64,000 nucleotides of DNA from Mariniflexile fucanivorans (GCF_004341235.1 NZ_SLUP01000007.1:229121-293120), one strand, 5' to 3'; shown: positions 9,795 to 18,855, counted from the stretch's first letter. Program-made: numbers and translations. Notes: generated by a model from the letters alone, not told the origin.

Positions 9795-10940
9795 TTATCC
9801 ACGTCTTCCGCCACTGCTTGAAGAACCTGAACTTCTACTACTACCAGAACTAGAACTACTGCTTGAAGATCTTGAACTGCTACTTGAAGAAGAACTTGAA
9901 CTTGGCGTATAACTTCTACTAGGTGTATATGTTGAATTACTACTTGAAGATGACGGGGTGTAAGTTCTGGTTCTACTGCTGCTTGAAGGCGTATAGGTAG
10001 TTCCAGAGCTGCGTCTTACAGTTGAAGACGATCTGGTTGTAGAATTCGTTGATGGTGTACTCGTACTATATGTTGTTCTTCTTTGCGTATCTGTGCTAAC
10101 ACGTGTTCCGTTGGAATTATATTGTCTACTGGTATAGGTAGATGTTGGCGAACTTGTGCTAACACTACTTCTTCTAGAAGTATTATATTTTGAGCCGTTA
10201 TCAGCACTAACCGAACTGCTTCTTCTTGAAGATGCGCTATAGGCATTTCTAGTTAAGCTTCCTGAATTACTACTGTAGTTGCTACCTCTTCGGCTCGCGC
10301 TGTAAGATACATTGCGTCTGTTATAGTAACCATTATTTCCGTAATTTCCGTAATTGTTATGACCATAATAACTATAAGGATTGCCATAATAGCCATATCC
10401 CCAAGGGTTGTAAGACCAACCACTGTAAAAACCGCCATAAAAGCCTGAATTCCAATATGGATCGTAACCATAACCCCAAGTATTCCAACCTGTATTCCAG
10501 CGATTATTCCATCCCCAACCATACATAAAAGGATCATTCCAACCCCAGTTGTTCCAACCATTGTTTACATAGTTTATGGTAACATCGGTATTTGTTTGTC
10601 CCCAACCACCATAACCTTGGTAATCATTATATAGTGTGTCATTTGCAATATAGTTGTCACCTTCATAGGTGTCTATATCGGTAAATATTTCGTTGTTAGA
10701 TGTCATGTACTCTGTTTCCAAAGATTTATTCTTAAAGTAATTTGAATAATAATTACTGTTTGAATTTTGTGGCGTTTCAACAACAGCTTCTTCATACACG
10801 ACAGTTCTTGGTGTGCTGCCGTAGATGCCATCGTTATCTACACCAACATATTGATAGGAACCACATGAGTATAAGCCAAATACTAAGCTAAGAATTGCCA
10901 AGTATGGCATTTTTTTGATTAAGTAGGTTTTTAATTGCAT
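9795..10940 (-). CDS. Low-complexity lipoprotein, Gly/Tyr/Trp/Asn then Ser/Thr/Arg rich
   Basis: 381 residues. MPYLAILSLVFGLYSCGSYQ is a lipoprotein signal with the lipobox Cys near residue 26; Met11 is a possible alternative start. Residues about 115-200 are a Trp/Tyr/Asn/Gly tract (NNWGWNDPFMYGWGWN and similar). From about residue 205 to the end it is nearly pure Ser/Arg/Thr/Tyr and finishes in RRG. Such proteins are known but uncharacterised in Flavobacteriia. The composition suggests an extended, adhesive or disordered surface protein; that is inference. It is transcribed with the FadL-like porin and has a -7 box at 10969-10976. Confidence 0.85.
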   Translation of the reverse strand: MQLKTYLIKKMPYLAILSLVFGLYSCGSYQYVGVDNDGIYGSTPRTVVYEEAVVETPQNSNSNYYSNYFKNKSLETEYMTSNNEIFTDIDTYEGDNYIANDTLYNDYQGYGGWGQTNTDVTINYVNNGWNNWGWNDPFMYGWGWNNRWNTGWNTWGYGYDPYWNSGFYGGFYSGWSYNPWGYGYYGNPYSYYGHNNYGNYGNNGYYNRRNVSYSASRRGSNYSSNSGSLTRNAYSASSRRSSSVSADNGSKYNTSRRSSVSTSSPTSTYTSRQYNSNGTRVSTDTQRRTTYSTSTPSTNSTTRSSSTVRRSSGTTYTPSSSSRTRTYTPSSSSSNSTYTPSRSYTPSSSSSSSSSSRSSSSSSSSGSSRSSGSSSSGGRRG

Positions 10941-10968
10941 ATCTCTTGATTTTTATTGTTGAACATAA

Positions 10969-10976
10969 CAAAAATA
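10969..10976 (-). promoter_or_regulatory. -7 box for the lipoprotein/FadL operon
   Basis: Minus strand reads TATTTTTG, a perfect TAnnTTTG match, 28 bp upstream of the lipoprotein ATG. Confidence 0.6.
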
Positions 10977-11039
10977 GTTAGTTTTGCTGAACTATTTTTA
11001 TATTTAACATAGTCGCAATATTTGTGCCAAAATAACAAT

Positions 11040-12518
11040 ATGAGTAAAAAACTTACTAGTAGGGCGGAAGATTATTCCAAATGGTATAACGAATTGGTTG
11101 TCAAGGCAGACCTAGCGGAGAATTCCGCAGTTCGTGGTTGTATGGTCATCAAGCCTTACGGCTATGCTATTTGGGAAAAAATGCAGGCCGAATTAGATAA
11201 AATGTTTAAAGAAACAGGACATCAAAACGCATATTTTCCATTATTTGTTCCAAAAAGTTTATTTGAAGCAGAAGAAAAAAATGCAGAAGGCTTTGCAAAA
11301 GAATGTGCCATTGTAACACATTATAGGTTACAGGCTGATCCAGATAAACCAGGGAAATTACGTGTAGATCCAGAAGCTAAACTTGAAGAAGAATTAATAG
11401 TGCGCCCAACAAGCGAGGCTATTATTTGGAATACTTATAGAAATTGGATTCAATCTTATAGAGATTTACCAATTTTAATAAACCAATGGGCGAATGTGGT
11501 GCGTTGGGAAATGCGTACCCGTTTATTTTTGCGTACCGCAGAATTTTTATGGCAAGAAGGTCATACAGCACATCAAAATAAAGCAGAAGCTATGGCAGAA
11601 GCACGATTGATGAATAACGTATATGCAACATTTGCCGAAAACTTTATGGCAATTCCTGTGGTACAAGGTGTAAAAACCGAAAGTGAACGCTTTGCAGGTG
11701 CCGATGAAACCTTTTGTATTGAAGCTTTAATGCAAGATGGAAAAGCACTTCAGGCTGGAACGTCGCACTTTTTAGGACAGAATTTTGCGAAAGCGTTCGA
11801 TGTTAAGTTTGCTAATAAAGAAGGAAAACAAGATTATGTTTGGGCAACCTCATGGGGCGTTTCTACACGTTTGATGGGTGCTTTAATTATGACGCATAGC
11901 GATGATAACGGATTGGTATTGCCGCCAAGTTTAGCGCCTAATCAAGTGGTTATCGTTCCTATATATAAGAGTGATGAGGAATTTGATGCCGTTTCAGAAG
12001 TTGCTAAAAGTATTCAAACTGATTTAAGAGCAAAAGGTATTACTGTTAAGTTTGATGATAGAGATACTCAGCGTCCTGGAGCTAAATTTGCGCAACACGA
12101 ATTGCAAGGAGTACCATTACGTATTGCTATTGGTCCAAAAGATTTGCAAAACGGAACTGTGGAGCTTGCTAGACGTGACACATTAACTAAAGAGGTGGTC
12201 GCTTTAGATGATTTAACGAATACTGTTGAGAATTTATTAAAAGAAATTCAAGATACTTTGTTTAAAAAAGCATTGGATTTTAGAGATTCTCACATAACAG
12301 AAGTGAATTCTTTTGAAGAATTTAAAGATGTTTTAGAAAAAAAGACAGGATTTATATCTGCACATTGGGATGGTACTAATGAAACTGAAGAAAAAATTAA
12401 AGAGCTTACAAAGGCTACAATTAGATGTATTCCCTTGAAAATGAAGGAGGAAGCAGGTGTTTGTGTCTATTCAGGTCAGTCCTCAAAAGGAAGAGTTTTG
12501 TTTGCGAAAGCATACTAA
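11040..12518 (+). CDS. proS: Prolyl-tRNA synthetase (archaeal/eukaryote-like type)
   Basis: 492 residues from ATG at 11040. A TTG at 11022 is in frame but sits on a near -7 box (AATATTTG, 11017-11024), so the ATG is preferred. The protein begins [20 protein letters not shown]. It has the class II motifs: [38 protein letters not shown] and a C-terminal anticodon-binding domain (VVIVPIYKS onward). The short form without the editing insertion and the C-terminal zinc-like extension with VCVYSG mark the eukaryote/archaea-like ProS common in Bacteroidota. It is divergent from the lipoprotein gene. Confidence 0.96.
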   Translation: MSKKLTSRAEDYSKWYNELVVKADLAENSAVRGCMVIKPYGYAIWEKMQAELDKMFKETGHQNAYFPLFVPKSLFEAEEKNAEGFAKECAIVTHYRLQADPDKPGKLRVDPEAKLEEELIVRPTSEAIIWNTYRNWIQSYRDLPILINQWANVVRWEMRTRLFLRTAEFLWQEGHTAHQNKAEAMAEARLMNNVYATFAENFMAIPVVQGVKTESERFAGADETFCIEALMQDGKALQAGTSHFLGQNFAKAFDVKFANKEGKQDYVWATSWGVSTRLMGALIMTHSDDNGLVLPPSLAPNQVVIVPIYKSDEEFDAVSEVAKSIQTDLRAKGITVKFDDRDTQRPGAKFAQHELQGVPLRIAIGPKDLQNGTVELARRDTLTKEVVALDDLTNTVENLLKEIQDTLFKKALDFRDSHITEVNSFEEFKDVLEKKTGFISAHWDGTNETEEKIKELTKATIRCIPLKMKEEAGVCVYSGQSSKGRVLFAKAY

Positions 12519-12572
12519 ATAAAATTTTTTCAAAAAAGTTCGTGTAGCTATTGCGACATTTAAAAATAGTTG

Positions 12573-12580
12573 TATTTTTG
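12573..12580 (+). promoter_or_regulatory. -7-like box upstream of tRNA-Glu
   Basis: TATTTTTG matches TAnnTTTG. It lies 118 bp before tRNA-Glu and could be a distal promoter for the tRNA/rpsT unit. Confidence 0.35.
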
Positions 12581-12666
12581 CATCCGCAATGGAAACATTG
12601 TAAGTTATTTGAAAAAAAAGTTACGCAAATTTTAAATTTTTAAGTTGTAGATTTAAAAATTAAATT

Positions 12667-12674
12667 TATCTTTG
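12667..12674 (+). promoter_or_regulatory. -7 box for tRNA-Glu
   Basis: TATCTTTG is a perfect TAnnTTTG match 16 bp before the mature 5' end of tRNA-Glu. Confidence 0.65.
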
Positions 12675-12690
12675 CGCACTCAAAACAAAT

Positions 12691-12762
12691 GGCCCGTTCG
12701 TCTATCGGCTAGGACGCCAGGTTTTCATCCTGGTAAGAGGGGTTCGATTCCCCTACGGGCTA
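12691..12762 (+). tRNA. tRNA-Glu (anticodon TTC)
   Basis: A 72-nt cloverleaf. The acceptor arms GGCCCGT and ACGGGCT pair, the anticodon stem is CCAGG/CCTGG with loop TTTTCAT, giving anticodon TTC at 12724-12726. The T-arm reads AGGGG-TTCGATT-CCCCT. CCA is not encoded. rpsT starts 27 bp downstream. Confidence 0.97.
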
Positions 12763-12789
12763 CAATTTTTAAAAAAAATAAAGTATAAA

Positions 12790-13041
12790 ATGGCAAATCA
12801 TAAGTCAGCATTAAAAAGAATTAGAAGTAACGAAGCTAAACGTTTGGTTAACAAGTATCAGCATAAAACAACTCGTAATGCAATTAAAAAATTACGTGAG
12901 TTAACTGATAAGAAAGAAGCTGAAGCATTATTTCCTTCTGTAGTTTCTATGTTAGATAGATTAGCTAAGAAAAATGTTATTCACTTTAATAAAGCTGCAA
13001 ACCTTAAATCTGGTTTAGCTAAGCATATCGCTGCGCTTTAA
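12790..13041 (+). CDS. rpsT: 30S ribosomal protein S20
   Basis: 83 residues, the normal length. S20 is a three-helix 16S rRNA binding protein of the small subunit. [19 protein letters not shown] is diagnostic, and the rest is Lys/Arg-rich helix ending in [11 protein letters not shown]. It lies just after tRNA-Glu and is closed by a terminator at 13066-13098. Confidence 0.97.
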   Translation: MANHKSALKRIRSNEAKRLVNKYQHKTTRNAIKKLRELTDKKEAEALFPSVVSMLDRLAKKNVIHFNKAANLKSGLAKHIAAL

Positions 13042-13065
13042 GACTTTCATTTTTTAAAAGTATTT

Positions 13066-13098
13066 AAAAGCTTCTCAATATCGAGAGGCTTTTTTTTT
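13066..13098 (+). terminator. Terminator after rpsT
   Basis: Stem AAAAGCTTCTC (13066-13076) pairs with GAGAGGCTTTT (13083-13093) with one G-T pair, followed by T8. Confidence 0.9.
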
Positions 13099-13201
13099 GA
13101 GCTTTTTTTGGACTTGAATACGTATAAATGAAATTATAGGAATAGTTAAAATAAAAATGTTAAATCATAGAATAAATAACCGTTTTTGATTTCTAAAAAT
13201 C

Positions 13202-13209
13202 TAAATTTG
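13202..13209 (+). promoter_or_regulatory. -7 box for the 115-residue gene
   Basis: TAAATTTG, a perfect TAnnTTTG match, 41 bp before the TTG start at 13250. Confidence 0.55.
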
Positions 13210-13249
13210 CAAATACAATAAATTAATTATTCACATAAATATTACCCTT

Positions 13250-13597
13250 TTGGAAAATAAAGCAGCACTTAAATTAATCGATAAAATCCTGAAAGATCTT
13301 GATAAAACAGGTATTAATACAGATACATTAATTAGCGATATTAAAGAATTAAGAACTTATGCTTTAGAAGAGCAAATTCCTTTAGTTGTAAAGGTTCTTA
13401 GACTGACTTACGAACACATTGAAGAAAATGATTCGTTTTTAATACCAATGCTTGTTGATGATGAAGATGATGTAGTTGTAATAGAAAATGAACCTGTAGA
13501 AAGCTTGAAATATTTAATTGCGCTTATTAAGAATTTGAATAACAAAATAAATATATCAGATTTAAAAGAGTACAGAGATCTTTTAAATAACTACTAA
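13250..13597 (+). CDS. Small acidic helical hypothetical protein
   Basis: 115 residues starting at TTG (13250); no ATG is available in frame before the conserved-looking body. MENKAALKLIDKILKDLDK, a Leu-rich helix with KVLRLTYEHIEEND, then an acidic DDEDDVVVIENE stretch and a final helix. No signal peptide or membrane segment. It looks like a conserved helical Flavobacteriia protein located beside rho; function unknown. It has its own promoter box and a strong shared terminator. Confidence 0.7.
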   Translation: MENKAALKLIDKILKDLDKTGINTDTLISDIKELRTYALEEQIPLVVKVLRLTYEHIEENDSFLIPMLVDDEDDVVVIENEPVESLKYLIALIKNLNNKINISDLKEYRDLLNNY

Positions 13598-13625
13598 TTA
13601 GGATCAGTTCTGATTTTTATAAATT

Positions 13626-13661
13626 AAAAAAGCCTTAACAAATTTTGTTAAGGCTTTTTTT
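13626..13661. terminator. Bidirectional terminator between the 115-residue gene and rho
   Basis: A long near-perfect palindrome: arms GCCTTAACAAA and TTTGTTAAGGC with flanking A and T runs. It serves the plus-strand gene ending at 13597 and rho ending at 13691. Confidence 0.9.
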
Positions 13662-13690
13662 GGTTTAGTTTAATGTTTAGTTAGAATGTA

Positions 13691-15364
13691 TTACCCATTC
13701 ATGGATATTAAAAACTCTTCGTTGTTTCTAGTTTGTTTGAAACGCTCGTTAATGAATTCCATAGCTTCAACGGGGTTCATATCCGCAAGGTATTTGCGCA
13801 TTACCCACATACGTTGTATGGTGTTTTCATCTAATAATAAATCGTCGCGACGTGTGCTTGAAGATGTTAAATCAATCGCAGGGAAAATACGACGGTTCGA
13901 TATTTTTCTATCCAACTGAAGTTCCATGTTGCCAGTTCCTTTAAATTCTTCAAAAATAACCTCGTCCATTTTAGAACCAGTTTCGGTAAGTGCGGTAGCA
14001 ATAATAGTTAATGAACCACCATTTTCAATATTACGAGCAGCACCAAAAAAACGTTTTGGTTTGTGAAGTGCATTGGCATCAACACCACCACTTAATATTT
14101 TACCAGAGGCAGGTTGTACGGTGTTATAAGCTCTTGCCAAACGGGTTATTGAGTCTAAAAGAATCACCACATCATGACCACATTCTACCAAACGTTTTGC
14201 TTTTTCAAGAACGATATCAGCAATTTTAACGTGCTCGTGTGCTTCTTTATCAAACGTTGAAGCAATCACCTCGCCACGTACATTACGTTGCATATCGGTA
14301 ACCTCTTCCGGGCGCTCATCAATTAATAAAATCATTAAATACACTTCTGGATGATTGGCTGCAATAGCGTTGGCAACATCTTTAAGTAACATGGTTTTAC
14401 CCGTTTTAGGTTGCGATACAATCATACCACGTTGTCCTTTTCCAATTGGAGCAAACAAATCCATAATTCGTGTAGAAATGGTGCTTTGTTTTTCAGCTAA
14501 ATTGAATTTTTCTTTTGGGAATAACGGTGTTAAATGCTCGAAAGATACGCGGTCTCTTACCACTTCTGGTTTCTGACCATTAATTTTTATTACCTTAATT
14601 AAAGGAAAATATTTTTCTCCTTCTTTAGGAGGTCTTACGTTTCCTAAAACAGTATCGCCTTTCTTTAAACCGAATAAACGAATTTGCGATTGCGATACAT
14701 AAATATCATCAGGAGACGATAAATAATTATAATCCGATGAACGTAAAAATCCATATCCATCTTGCATAACATCTAAAACACCTTCACTTTCAATAATAGC
14801 ATCAAATTCAAAATCTGGTTCGCGGTAGCGATTTCTATTATCTTTATTTCCTGCATCCACATTTACATTACCATTTTTTTGGTTTTTGTGTTGATTCTGA
14901 TTTGGATTTTGCTTCTTTTGAGGTTGATTCGGCTCTCTTTTTTGATTCGCCGGTTTTTGTTGGTTGTCGTTTGTGCGTTCTTTCTGAACTCTAGGTTTAG
15001 GCGTATGAACAGGCTTTTTGTCTTCTTTAGTTTCTTGAGGCGTTTGCTCTGTTTTTTCAACAGGAGGCGTCGCTGCTTTTTCAACTACAGGCTTTTGCTC
15101 TTGTTGTTTGGCAGGCGTATTTCTAACAGGTTTTACAACACGTTGTCTTGGTTTTTTAACTTCCTTTTTTTCAGGAGTTGACGCAGCTTTTGGTGTTGGT
15201 TCTATAACTGCTTCAACCGCTTTTGGGTTAGCAGCTTGATGATCTAGAATTTGGTAAACTAAATCAGCTTTTTTTAACGAACGGTACTTTGGAACGTTCA
15301 ATTTTTGTGCAATCTCTTGTAGGTCAGAGAGTTTCTTTTCGTTTAATTGTGAAATTTCAAACAT
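13691..15364 (-). CDS. rho: Transcription termination factor Rho
   Basis: 557 residues, longer than E. coli Rho (419) because of an N-terminal insert. Rho is a hexameric RNA helicase that ends transcription. Residues 1-45 form the helical N-domain ([20 protein letters not shown]). About residues 50-175 are a disordered, basic Lys/Pro/Gln/Asn-rich insert, common in Bacteroidota. Then come the RNA-binding OB fold ([20 protein letters not shown]), Walker [21 protein letters not shown], Walker [17 protein letters not shown], and the Q/R-loop region [23 protein letters not shown]4293 is divergent upstream, a conserved neighbour in this phylum. Confidence 0.97.
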   Translation of the reverse strand: MFEISQLNEKKLSDLQEIAQKLNVPKYRSLKKADLVYQILDHQAANPKAVEAVIEPTPKAASTPEKKEVKKPRQRVVKPVRNTPAKQQEQKPVVEKAATPPVEKTEQTPQETKEDKKPVHTPKPRVQKERTNDNQQKPANQKREPNQPQKKQNPNQNQHKNQKNGNVNVDAGNKDNRNRYREPDFEFDAIIESEGVLDVMQDGYGFLRSSDYNYLSSPDDIYVSQSQIRLFGLKKGDTVLGNVRPPKEGEKYFPLIKVIKINGQKPEVVRDRVSFEHLTPLFPKEKFNLAEKQSTISTRIMDLFAPIGKGQRGMIVSQPKTGKTMLLKDVANAIAANHPEVYLMILLIDERPEEVTDMQRNVRGEVIASTFDKEAHEHVKIADIVLEKAKRLVECGHDVVILLDSITRLARAYNTVQPASGKILSGGVDANALHKPKRFFGAARNIENGGSLTIIATALTETGSKMDEVIFEEFKGTGNMELQLDRKISNRRIFPAIDLTSSSTRRDDLLLDENTIQRMWVMRKYLADMNPVEAMEFINERFKQTRNNEEFLISMNG

Positions 15365-15531
15365 AAATGTTTATAGGATATGTGTTTTGACTTTGACTTT
15401 GAGTTGTTCTGAAAAAATATGATATTTTATTCTGAAGAATTAACAACCTCTATGCGTGGTTGTTGAGGATTATTACTGCAATTATACAACTTTATTTTAA
15501 TAATTTGCATTTATTTTTCAAAAGAAACTAT

Positions 15532-15539
15532 TATTTTTG
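15532..15539 (+). promoter_or_regulatory. -7 box for DUF4293 gene
   Basis: TATTTTTG matches TAnnTTTG 22 bp before the ATG at 15561. A TTTG lies at 15504-15507 as a possible -33 element with a 24-bp spacer. Confidence 0.55.
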
Positions 15540-15560
15540 CCACAAGTATTTTAAATATAT

Positions 15561-15971
15561 ATGTTACAACGCATTCAAACCGTATACCTTTTATTCGCAG
15601 CTATCGTTTCAGCTGGGTTAATATTTGTATTGCATTTATGGGTTACCAATGAAGACGTTATTGTATATGCAAAAGATAATTTGTTGTATTTAGGTTTATT
15701 TCTTGGGTCGGCATTAGTATCGTTAATAACCATATTTAAGTATAAAAACAGGAAGTCACAGTTTATGCTGGGGCGACTTAACATCATATTAAACTTTATT
15801 TTACTAGGATTTTTTGTGTATCAATCTCTAAAAGTATCTGGAGAAACGGCGGTTTCTGAGAAAGGTATTGGGATGCTTCTTCCTATTGTTTCTATCGTAT
15901 TTTTGGCCCTAGCCAATAAGGCCATCAAGAAGGATGAAGATCTCGTAAAATCTGTAGATCGATTGCGATAA
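15561..15971 (+). CDS. DUF4293 family membrane protein
   Basis: 136 residues with four predicted membrane segments: about 4-26 (IQTVYLLFAAIVSAGLIFVL), 40-62, 73-92 and 106-124. The pattern MLQRIQTVYLL and ending in a short charged tail match DUF4293, a Bacteroidota-only family found beside rho. No function is established. It is inner-membrane and followed by a good terminator. Confidence 0.9.
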   Translation: MLQRIQTVYLLFAAIVSAGLIFVLHLWVTNEDVIVYAKDNLLYLGLFLGSALVSLITIFKYKNRKSQFMLGRLNIILNFILLGFFVYQSLKVSGETAVSEKGIGMLLPIVSIVFLALANKAIKKDEDLVKSVDRLR

Positions 15972-16001
15972 AGCCTTATATCTTAGTAGTATTAGTGCGT
16001 T

Positions 16002-16035
16002 AAAAAACCCAAAGTGAAAGCTTTGGGTTTTTTTT
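16002..16035 (+). terminator. Terminator after DUF4293
   Basis: AACCCAAAG (16006-16014) pairs with CTTTGGGTT (16021-16029) with loop TGAAAG, followed by T8. Confidence 0.92.
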
Positions 16036-16040
16036 ATGAT

Positions 16041-16158
16041 GCCTCCCTTAATCCCTCCAAAGGAGGGAAACACTCAACTCTTAAAAATATATTTCTCACG
16101 AAATAATATACAGTAAGAGTAAGCAGGTTCTTCCCTATGGGAAGGATTTGGGATGGGA
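16041..16158. repeat. CCCTCC/GGAGGG intergenic repeat block
   Basis: Contains ATCCCTCCAAAGGAGGGA near 16050 and TTCCCTATGGGAAGGAT near 16131. Both are short snap-back motifs, and the second resembles CCCTTC...GAAGGG at 31024-31042. It looks like decayed copies of a dispersed intergenic repeat. Confidence 0.4.
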
Positions 16159-16161
16159 TTT

Positions 16162-16590
16162 TTATTTTATTTCAACAAGTTCTAAATCGAACGTTAAATC
16201 GTGTCCTGCTAACGGGTGGTTAGCATCTATAATAATATGATCTTCATGCACTTCTGCTACACGAAATTGAACTTCGGTACCGTCAGGATTTTTTGAAGCT
16301 AATCCCATACCAACTTCAGGGGCCATATCCTGTGGTAATTGGTCTTTCTTTACTTCATGAAATAATTCTTGTTGTACACCGCCGTAAGCTTCAGCTGAAG
16401 GAATAATAATTGTTTTTTTCTCATTTACCTTCATGTTTACCACGCCTTTTTCAAAACCAGGAATCAACATACCTTGGCCTAAAGTAATTTCTAACGGCTC
16501 TCTTTCTAGTGAACTGTCAAAAATTTGACCATTGCTTAATTTTCCTGTGTAATGAACTCTTACGGTATCATTTTCTTTTACTTGACTCAT
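16162..16590 (-). CDS. FKBP-type peptidyl-prolyl isomerase, SlyD-like
   Basis: 142 residues, cytoplasmic (no signal). FKBP domains catalyse cis-trans isomerisation at proline bonds. The FKBP core is VRVHYTGKLSNGQIFDSSLE, followed by PLEITLGQGMLIPGFEKGVV, the insert-in-flap region (EAYGGVQQELFHEVKKDQLP) and AGHDLTFDLELVEI at the end, an arrangement as in SlyD. The metal-binding His-rich tail of E. coli SlyD is absent. A -7 box lies at 16623-16630. Confidence 0.93.
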   Translation of the reverse strand: MSQVKENDTVRVHYTGKLSNGQIFDSSLEREPLEITLGQGMLIPGFEKGVVNMKVNEKKTIIIPSAEAYGGVQQELFHEVKKDQLPQDMAPEVGMGLASKNPDGTEVQFRVAEVHEDHIIIDANHPLAGHDLTFDLELVEIK

Positions 16591-16622
16591 AAATAACTAT
16601 GTTTTCTGTTTTTAAATAGCCG

Positions 16623-16630
16623 CAAAACTA
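16623..16630 (-). promoter_or_regulatory. -7 box for the FKBP gene
   Basis: Minus strand reads TAGTTTTG, a TAnnTTTG match 33 bp upstream of the ATG at 16590. Confidence 0.55.
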
Positions 16631-16723
16631 CAATTTATGGATAGAACACCATAATCTGAGCCAATTAATACGGCGTTTTGGGGAAATATTAACATATAAG
16701 ATGAGATAATAGTTGAATGTTTT

Positions 16724-16797
16724 GTCATTACGAGGTACGAAGTAATCTGTTAATTATCAACTCCAATTCATGAGATTGCTTCGTACCTCGCAATGAC
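16724..16797. repeat. Long imperfect inverted repeat
   Basis: Arms 16724-16748 and 16773-16797 match at 23 of 25 positions as inverted copies of a GTCATTGCGAGGTACGAAGC-type sequence. The same CGTCATTGCGAGGA motif appears in the composite repeats at 18,928-19,009 and 31,830-31,916, so this is a palindromic member of a dispersed family. Confidence 0.8.
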
Positions 16798-16860
16798 GTA
16801 AAACAATAAATAGAATATAGTTTTATTGGAAATTAGGTTCATTTAAAACATATTTAAAAA

Positions 16861-17352
16861 TTACTTCGGAAACTCAATAACCTCTAAATTATCAATTTTA
16901 GTACCATCAATAGTAAAACGAAGCATGGTTCGTACCTTATGGAAACCGTGTTTTCCAACAGCTCCAGGGTTCATATGCAATAAATTTAATTTTTTATCGG
17001 GCATTACTTTTAAAATGTGTGAATGTCCACAAATAAAAAGTTTTGGTGGGTTTGCTCTAATGGCTTCACGAACGCGCATATTGTAGGCGCCTGGGTAACC
17101 TCCAATGTGGGTAATCCAAACATCGACGCCTTCGCACATAAACCTGTTGTTTTCTGGGAATTCACCTCTTATTTTAGCTTCATCTATATTTCCCCAAACG
17201 GCACGCAAGGGTTTTAATGCTTTAATAGCATCGGTTATTTTTAAATCACCAATATCGCCAGCATGCCAAACTTCATCGGCCTGTTTTACGTGTTTTAGAA
17301 CGGCATCGTCTATATAGCTGTGGGTGTCCGAAAGTAAAAGTATTTTGGTCAT
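16861..17352 (-). CDS. YfcE/MJ0936-type metallophosphoesterase
   Basis: 163 residues, single calcineurin-like phosphoesterase domain. Metal-binding motifs are in order: ILLLSDTHSYID (D-x-H), VWHAGDIGDL (GD), WGNIDEAK (GN-D), ITHIGGYPGAY, and FICGHSHILKV (GH-x-H). Members hydrolyse phosphodiesters or phosphomonoesters with Mn or Ni; the natural substrate is usually unknown. It is a single gene, convergent with nothing, with no obvious -7 box. Confidence 0.93.
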   Translation of the reverse strand: MTKILLLSDTHSYIDDAVLKHVKQADEVWHAGDIGDLKITDAIKALKPLRAVWGNIDEAKIRGEFPENNRFMCEGVDVWITHIGGYPGAYNMRVREAIRANPPKLFICGHSHILKVMPDKKLNLLHMNPGAVGKHGFHKVRTMLRFTIDGTKIDNLEVIEFPK

Positions 17353-17499
17353 TAATTAATAACTGAAGTTTTTGTTGATAAAGTTATAAATAATAGTTTA
17401 AATAGGTTTTGAATTGATGGCGAAGAATTTTCTTTGACTTTATCAGAAAAAAGCCCTAAATTCGTTTAACAACCGATAAAGTTTATTAAAACGGAACTT

Positions 17500-17507
17500 T
17501 ATTTTTG
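17500..17507 (+). promoter_or_regulatory. -7 box upstream of the 216-residue gene
   Basis: TATTTTTG matches TAnnTTTG, 48 bp before the ATG at 17556. Confidence 0.5.
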
Positions 17508-17555
17508 CTTTACCCAACATTTGAGAAAACCGAAAAACTGAACAAATAATATTTT

Positions 17556-18206
17556 ATGAAATACTTAATTGCACTTTTATTAATTACAAACCTTTCTTTT
17601 AGTCAAAAATGGTCAAAAACTGAATTGACTGACTTTGCTTCAATTGAATTTCCGAGTACGCCTGAAAAAACTAATTCTGACGGAGTTACCTATTATTCGA
17701 CCTCGGATGACATTGGAGTGTATATGGTAATGATTAAAGATTTAGGAAATCCAAGAATAACAAAATCTGGATTGCCTAAATTTTATCAAGGAGTTATATC
17801 TGGTGCGTTAAAATCTGTAAATGGAGAGTTATTAGAAAAGAATGAATTTGAATCAAACGGAATTAAAGGTATAGAGATATTATATACAGCAAACTCTAAT
17901 TCTCAACTGCCTGATTTAAGACACAAACGAATTATTGTTGCAGATAATTATGTTATAAGTTATGAGTTCTGGACATTTAAAGAAAATGAACAATTATCAT
18001 TAATTAATAAAGACAAATTTCTTAATTCAATTTCTATAACAACAGAAAAAGGAATTGAACCAGAAAAAAAAGAAACCAATTCTGCTTATGAAAGTGGTTT
18101 TGCGGTTGGGCAAATAGTTTTTTATTTGCTTATAATTGGTTTAATAATTGGTGGAATTTTATTAATACGAAATCGGAACAGAAAAAAAAATAAAAACGTT
18201 GGGTAA
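17556..18206 (+). CDS. Exported single-span hypothetical protein
   Basis: 216 residues. MKYLIALLLITNLSFSQ is a signal peptide. A soluble domain of about 140 residues follows (KWSKTELTDFASIEFPSTPE start), then a membrane segment near 185-205 (GQIVFYLLIIGLIIGGILLI) and a short very basic tail (RNRNRKKNKN). So the globular domain is periplasmic and anchored in the inner membrane. I do not recognise the family. The stop codon is part of the repeat flanking the MITE-like insertion downstream. Confidence 0.75.
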   Translation: MKYLIALLLITNLSFSQKWSKTELTDFASIEFPSTPEKTNSDGVTYYSTSDDIGVYMVMIKDLGNPRITKSGLPKFYQGVISGALKSVNGELLEKNEFESNGIKGIEILYTANSNSQLPDLRHKRIIVADNYVISYEFWTFKENEQLSLINKDKFLNSISITTEKGIEPEKKETNSAYESGFAVGQIVFYLLIIGLIIGGILLIRNRNRKKNKNVG

Positions 18207-18211
18207 CACCG

Positions 18212-18358
18212 GTAGCCGTTGCACAACTCTTTTTTTTAAATAAATCGATGATTTTAAAATTGTTTTAAAATAAAAACCGCTAATAATCAAATGGTTATAA
18301 TTTAGTCAAACTTGGTAAAATGGCTTTTTGATTAATTTTATGGTTGTGCAAGAGCCAC
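18212..18358. mobile_element. MITE-like 147-bp insertion
   Basis: Imperfect terminal inverted repeats: left GTAGCCGTTGCACAAC (18212-18227) and right GTTGTGCAAGAGCCAC (18343-18358), 13 of 16 complementary. The 4-bp sequence ACCG flanks both sides (18208-18211 and 18359-18362), consistent with a target duplication; the match extends to ACACCG. There is no coding capacity, so it is a non-autonomous element or an internally deleted insertion sequence. Confidence 0.6.
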
Positions 18359-18534
18359 ACCGTATATAAAAAATTGCTATTTTTAGCTCAACCAATGTTA
18401 GTTGTTTTGTTTGCTAGCATCTGATTTTCCTTCGGAAAATCCTCGCACACAAGCACGTAACTTAAGATATACATCAACAGATATACATCAACGTTAAACG
18501 AAAAACTTCAAAAAAAAACTAAATTCGTTTAAAA
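18359..18534. repeat. Intergenic stretch with hairpin and tandem duplication
   Basis: With the MITE-like element removed, the gap 18207-18534 reads as one repeat-like sequence. It holds a hairpin GATTTTCC/GGAAAATC (18423-18441) and a perfect 14-bp tandem duplication AGATATACATCAAC (18465-18492). No gene is seen. Confidence 0.5.
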
Positions 18535-18795
18535 GTGAAATTTAAAATTTTAAAACTTAGACCTATGATAGATGTTTTTAGAGGTAATGTAAATGATACC
18601 ATGATTATTAGAAATTTATTGGAAAGCGAAAATATTCAAGTTTTCGAAGCGAATCAACTTATGGCTAGTATTGAACCAGTTGCGGTTAGTTCGGGTGGAT
18701 TTAATGCTGTAACGCTTAGAATCAATGAAGAAGATTTTGAAAAGGCAAAAAAAATTCTTGATGACTTCTACAAAGGAAATTTAAGCTTAGATTAA
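18535..18795 (+). CDS. DUF2007-type putative signal transducing protein
   Basis: 86 residues from GTG at 18535, or 76 from ATG at 18565. The body VFRGNVNDTMIIRNLLESEN followed by IQVFEANQL and ending in FEKAKKILDDFYKG matches the DUF2007 (GlnB-like fold) pattern, in which a short beta-alpha-beta unit recognises an unknown ligand or partner. The start is uncertain because the first ten residues (KFKILKLRP) are not typical. Single gene with no clear promoter box. Confidence 0.65.
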   Translation: MKFKILKLRPMIDVFRGNVNDTMIIRNLLESENIQVFEANQLMASIEPVAVSSGGFNAVTLRINEEDFEKAKKILDDFYKGNLSLD

Positions 18796-18855
18796 TCGAA
18801 GAGACTTGTCTATAAAAGGAACTATCATAAGGCAGGACGCTCACATAGCAAACAA
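18796..18855. other. Spacer before the structured repeat
   Basis: No gene seen. The gap 18796-19109 is mostly occupied by the structured repeat at 18856-19010 and the truA promoter region. Confidence 0.4.

Noticed and set aside
14879..15181. Plus-strand frame rich in Leu, Phe and Arg inside rho
   Set aside because: It is the antisense of the Lys/Gln-rich insert of Rho and its composition follows from that.
18201..18500. Integron attC-like site
   Set aside because: GTTAAAC fits GTTRRRY at the right, but the left end (GGGTAAC) does not fit RYYYAAC and no integrase is near.
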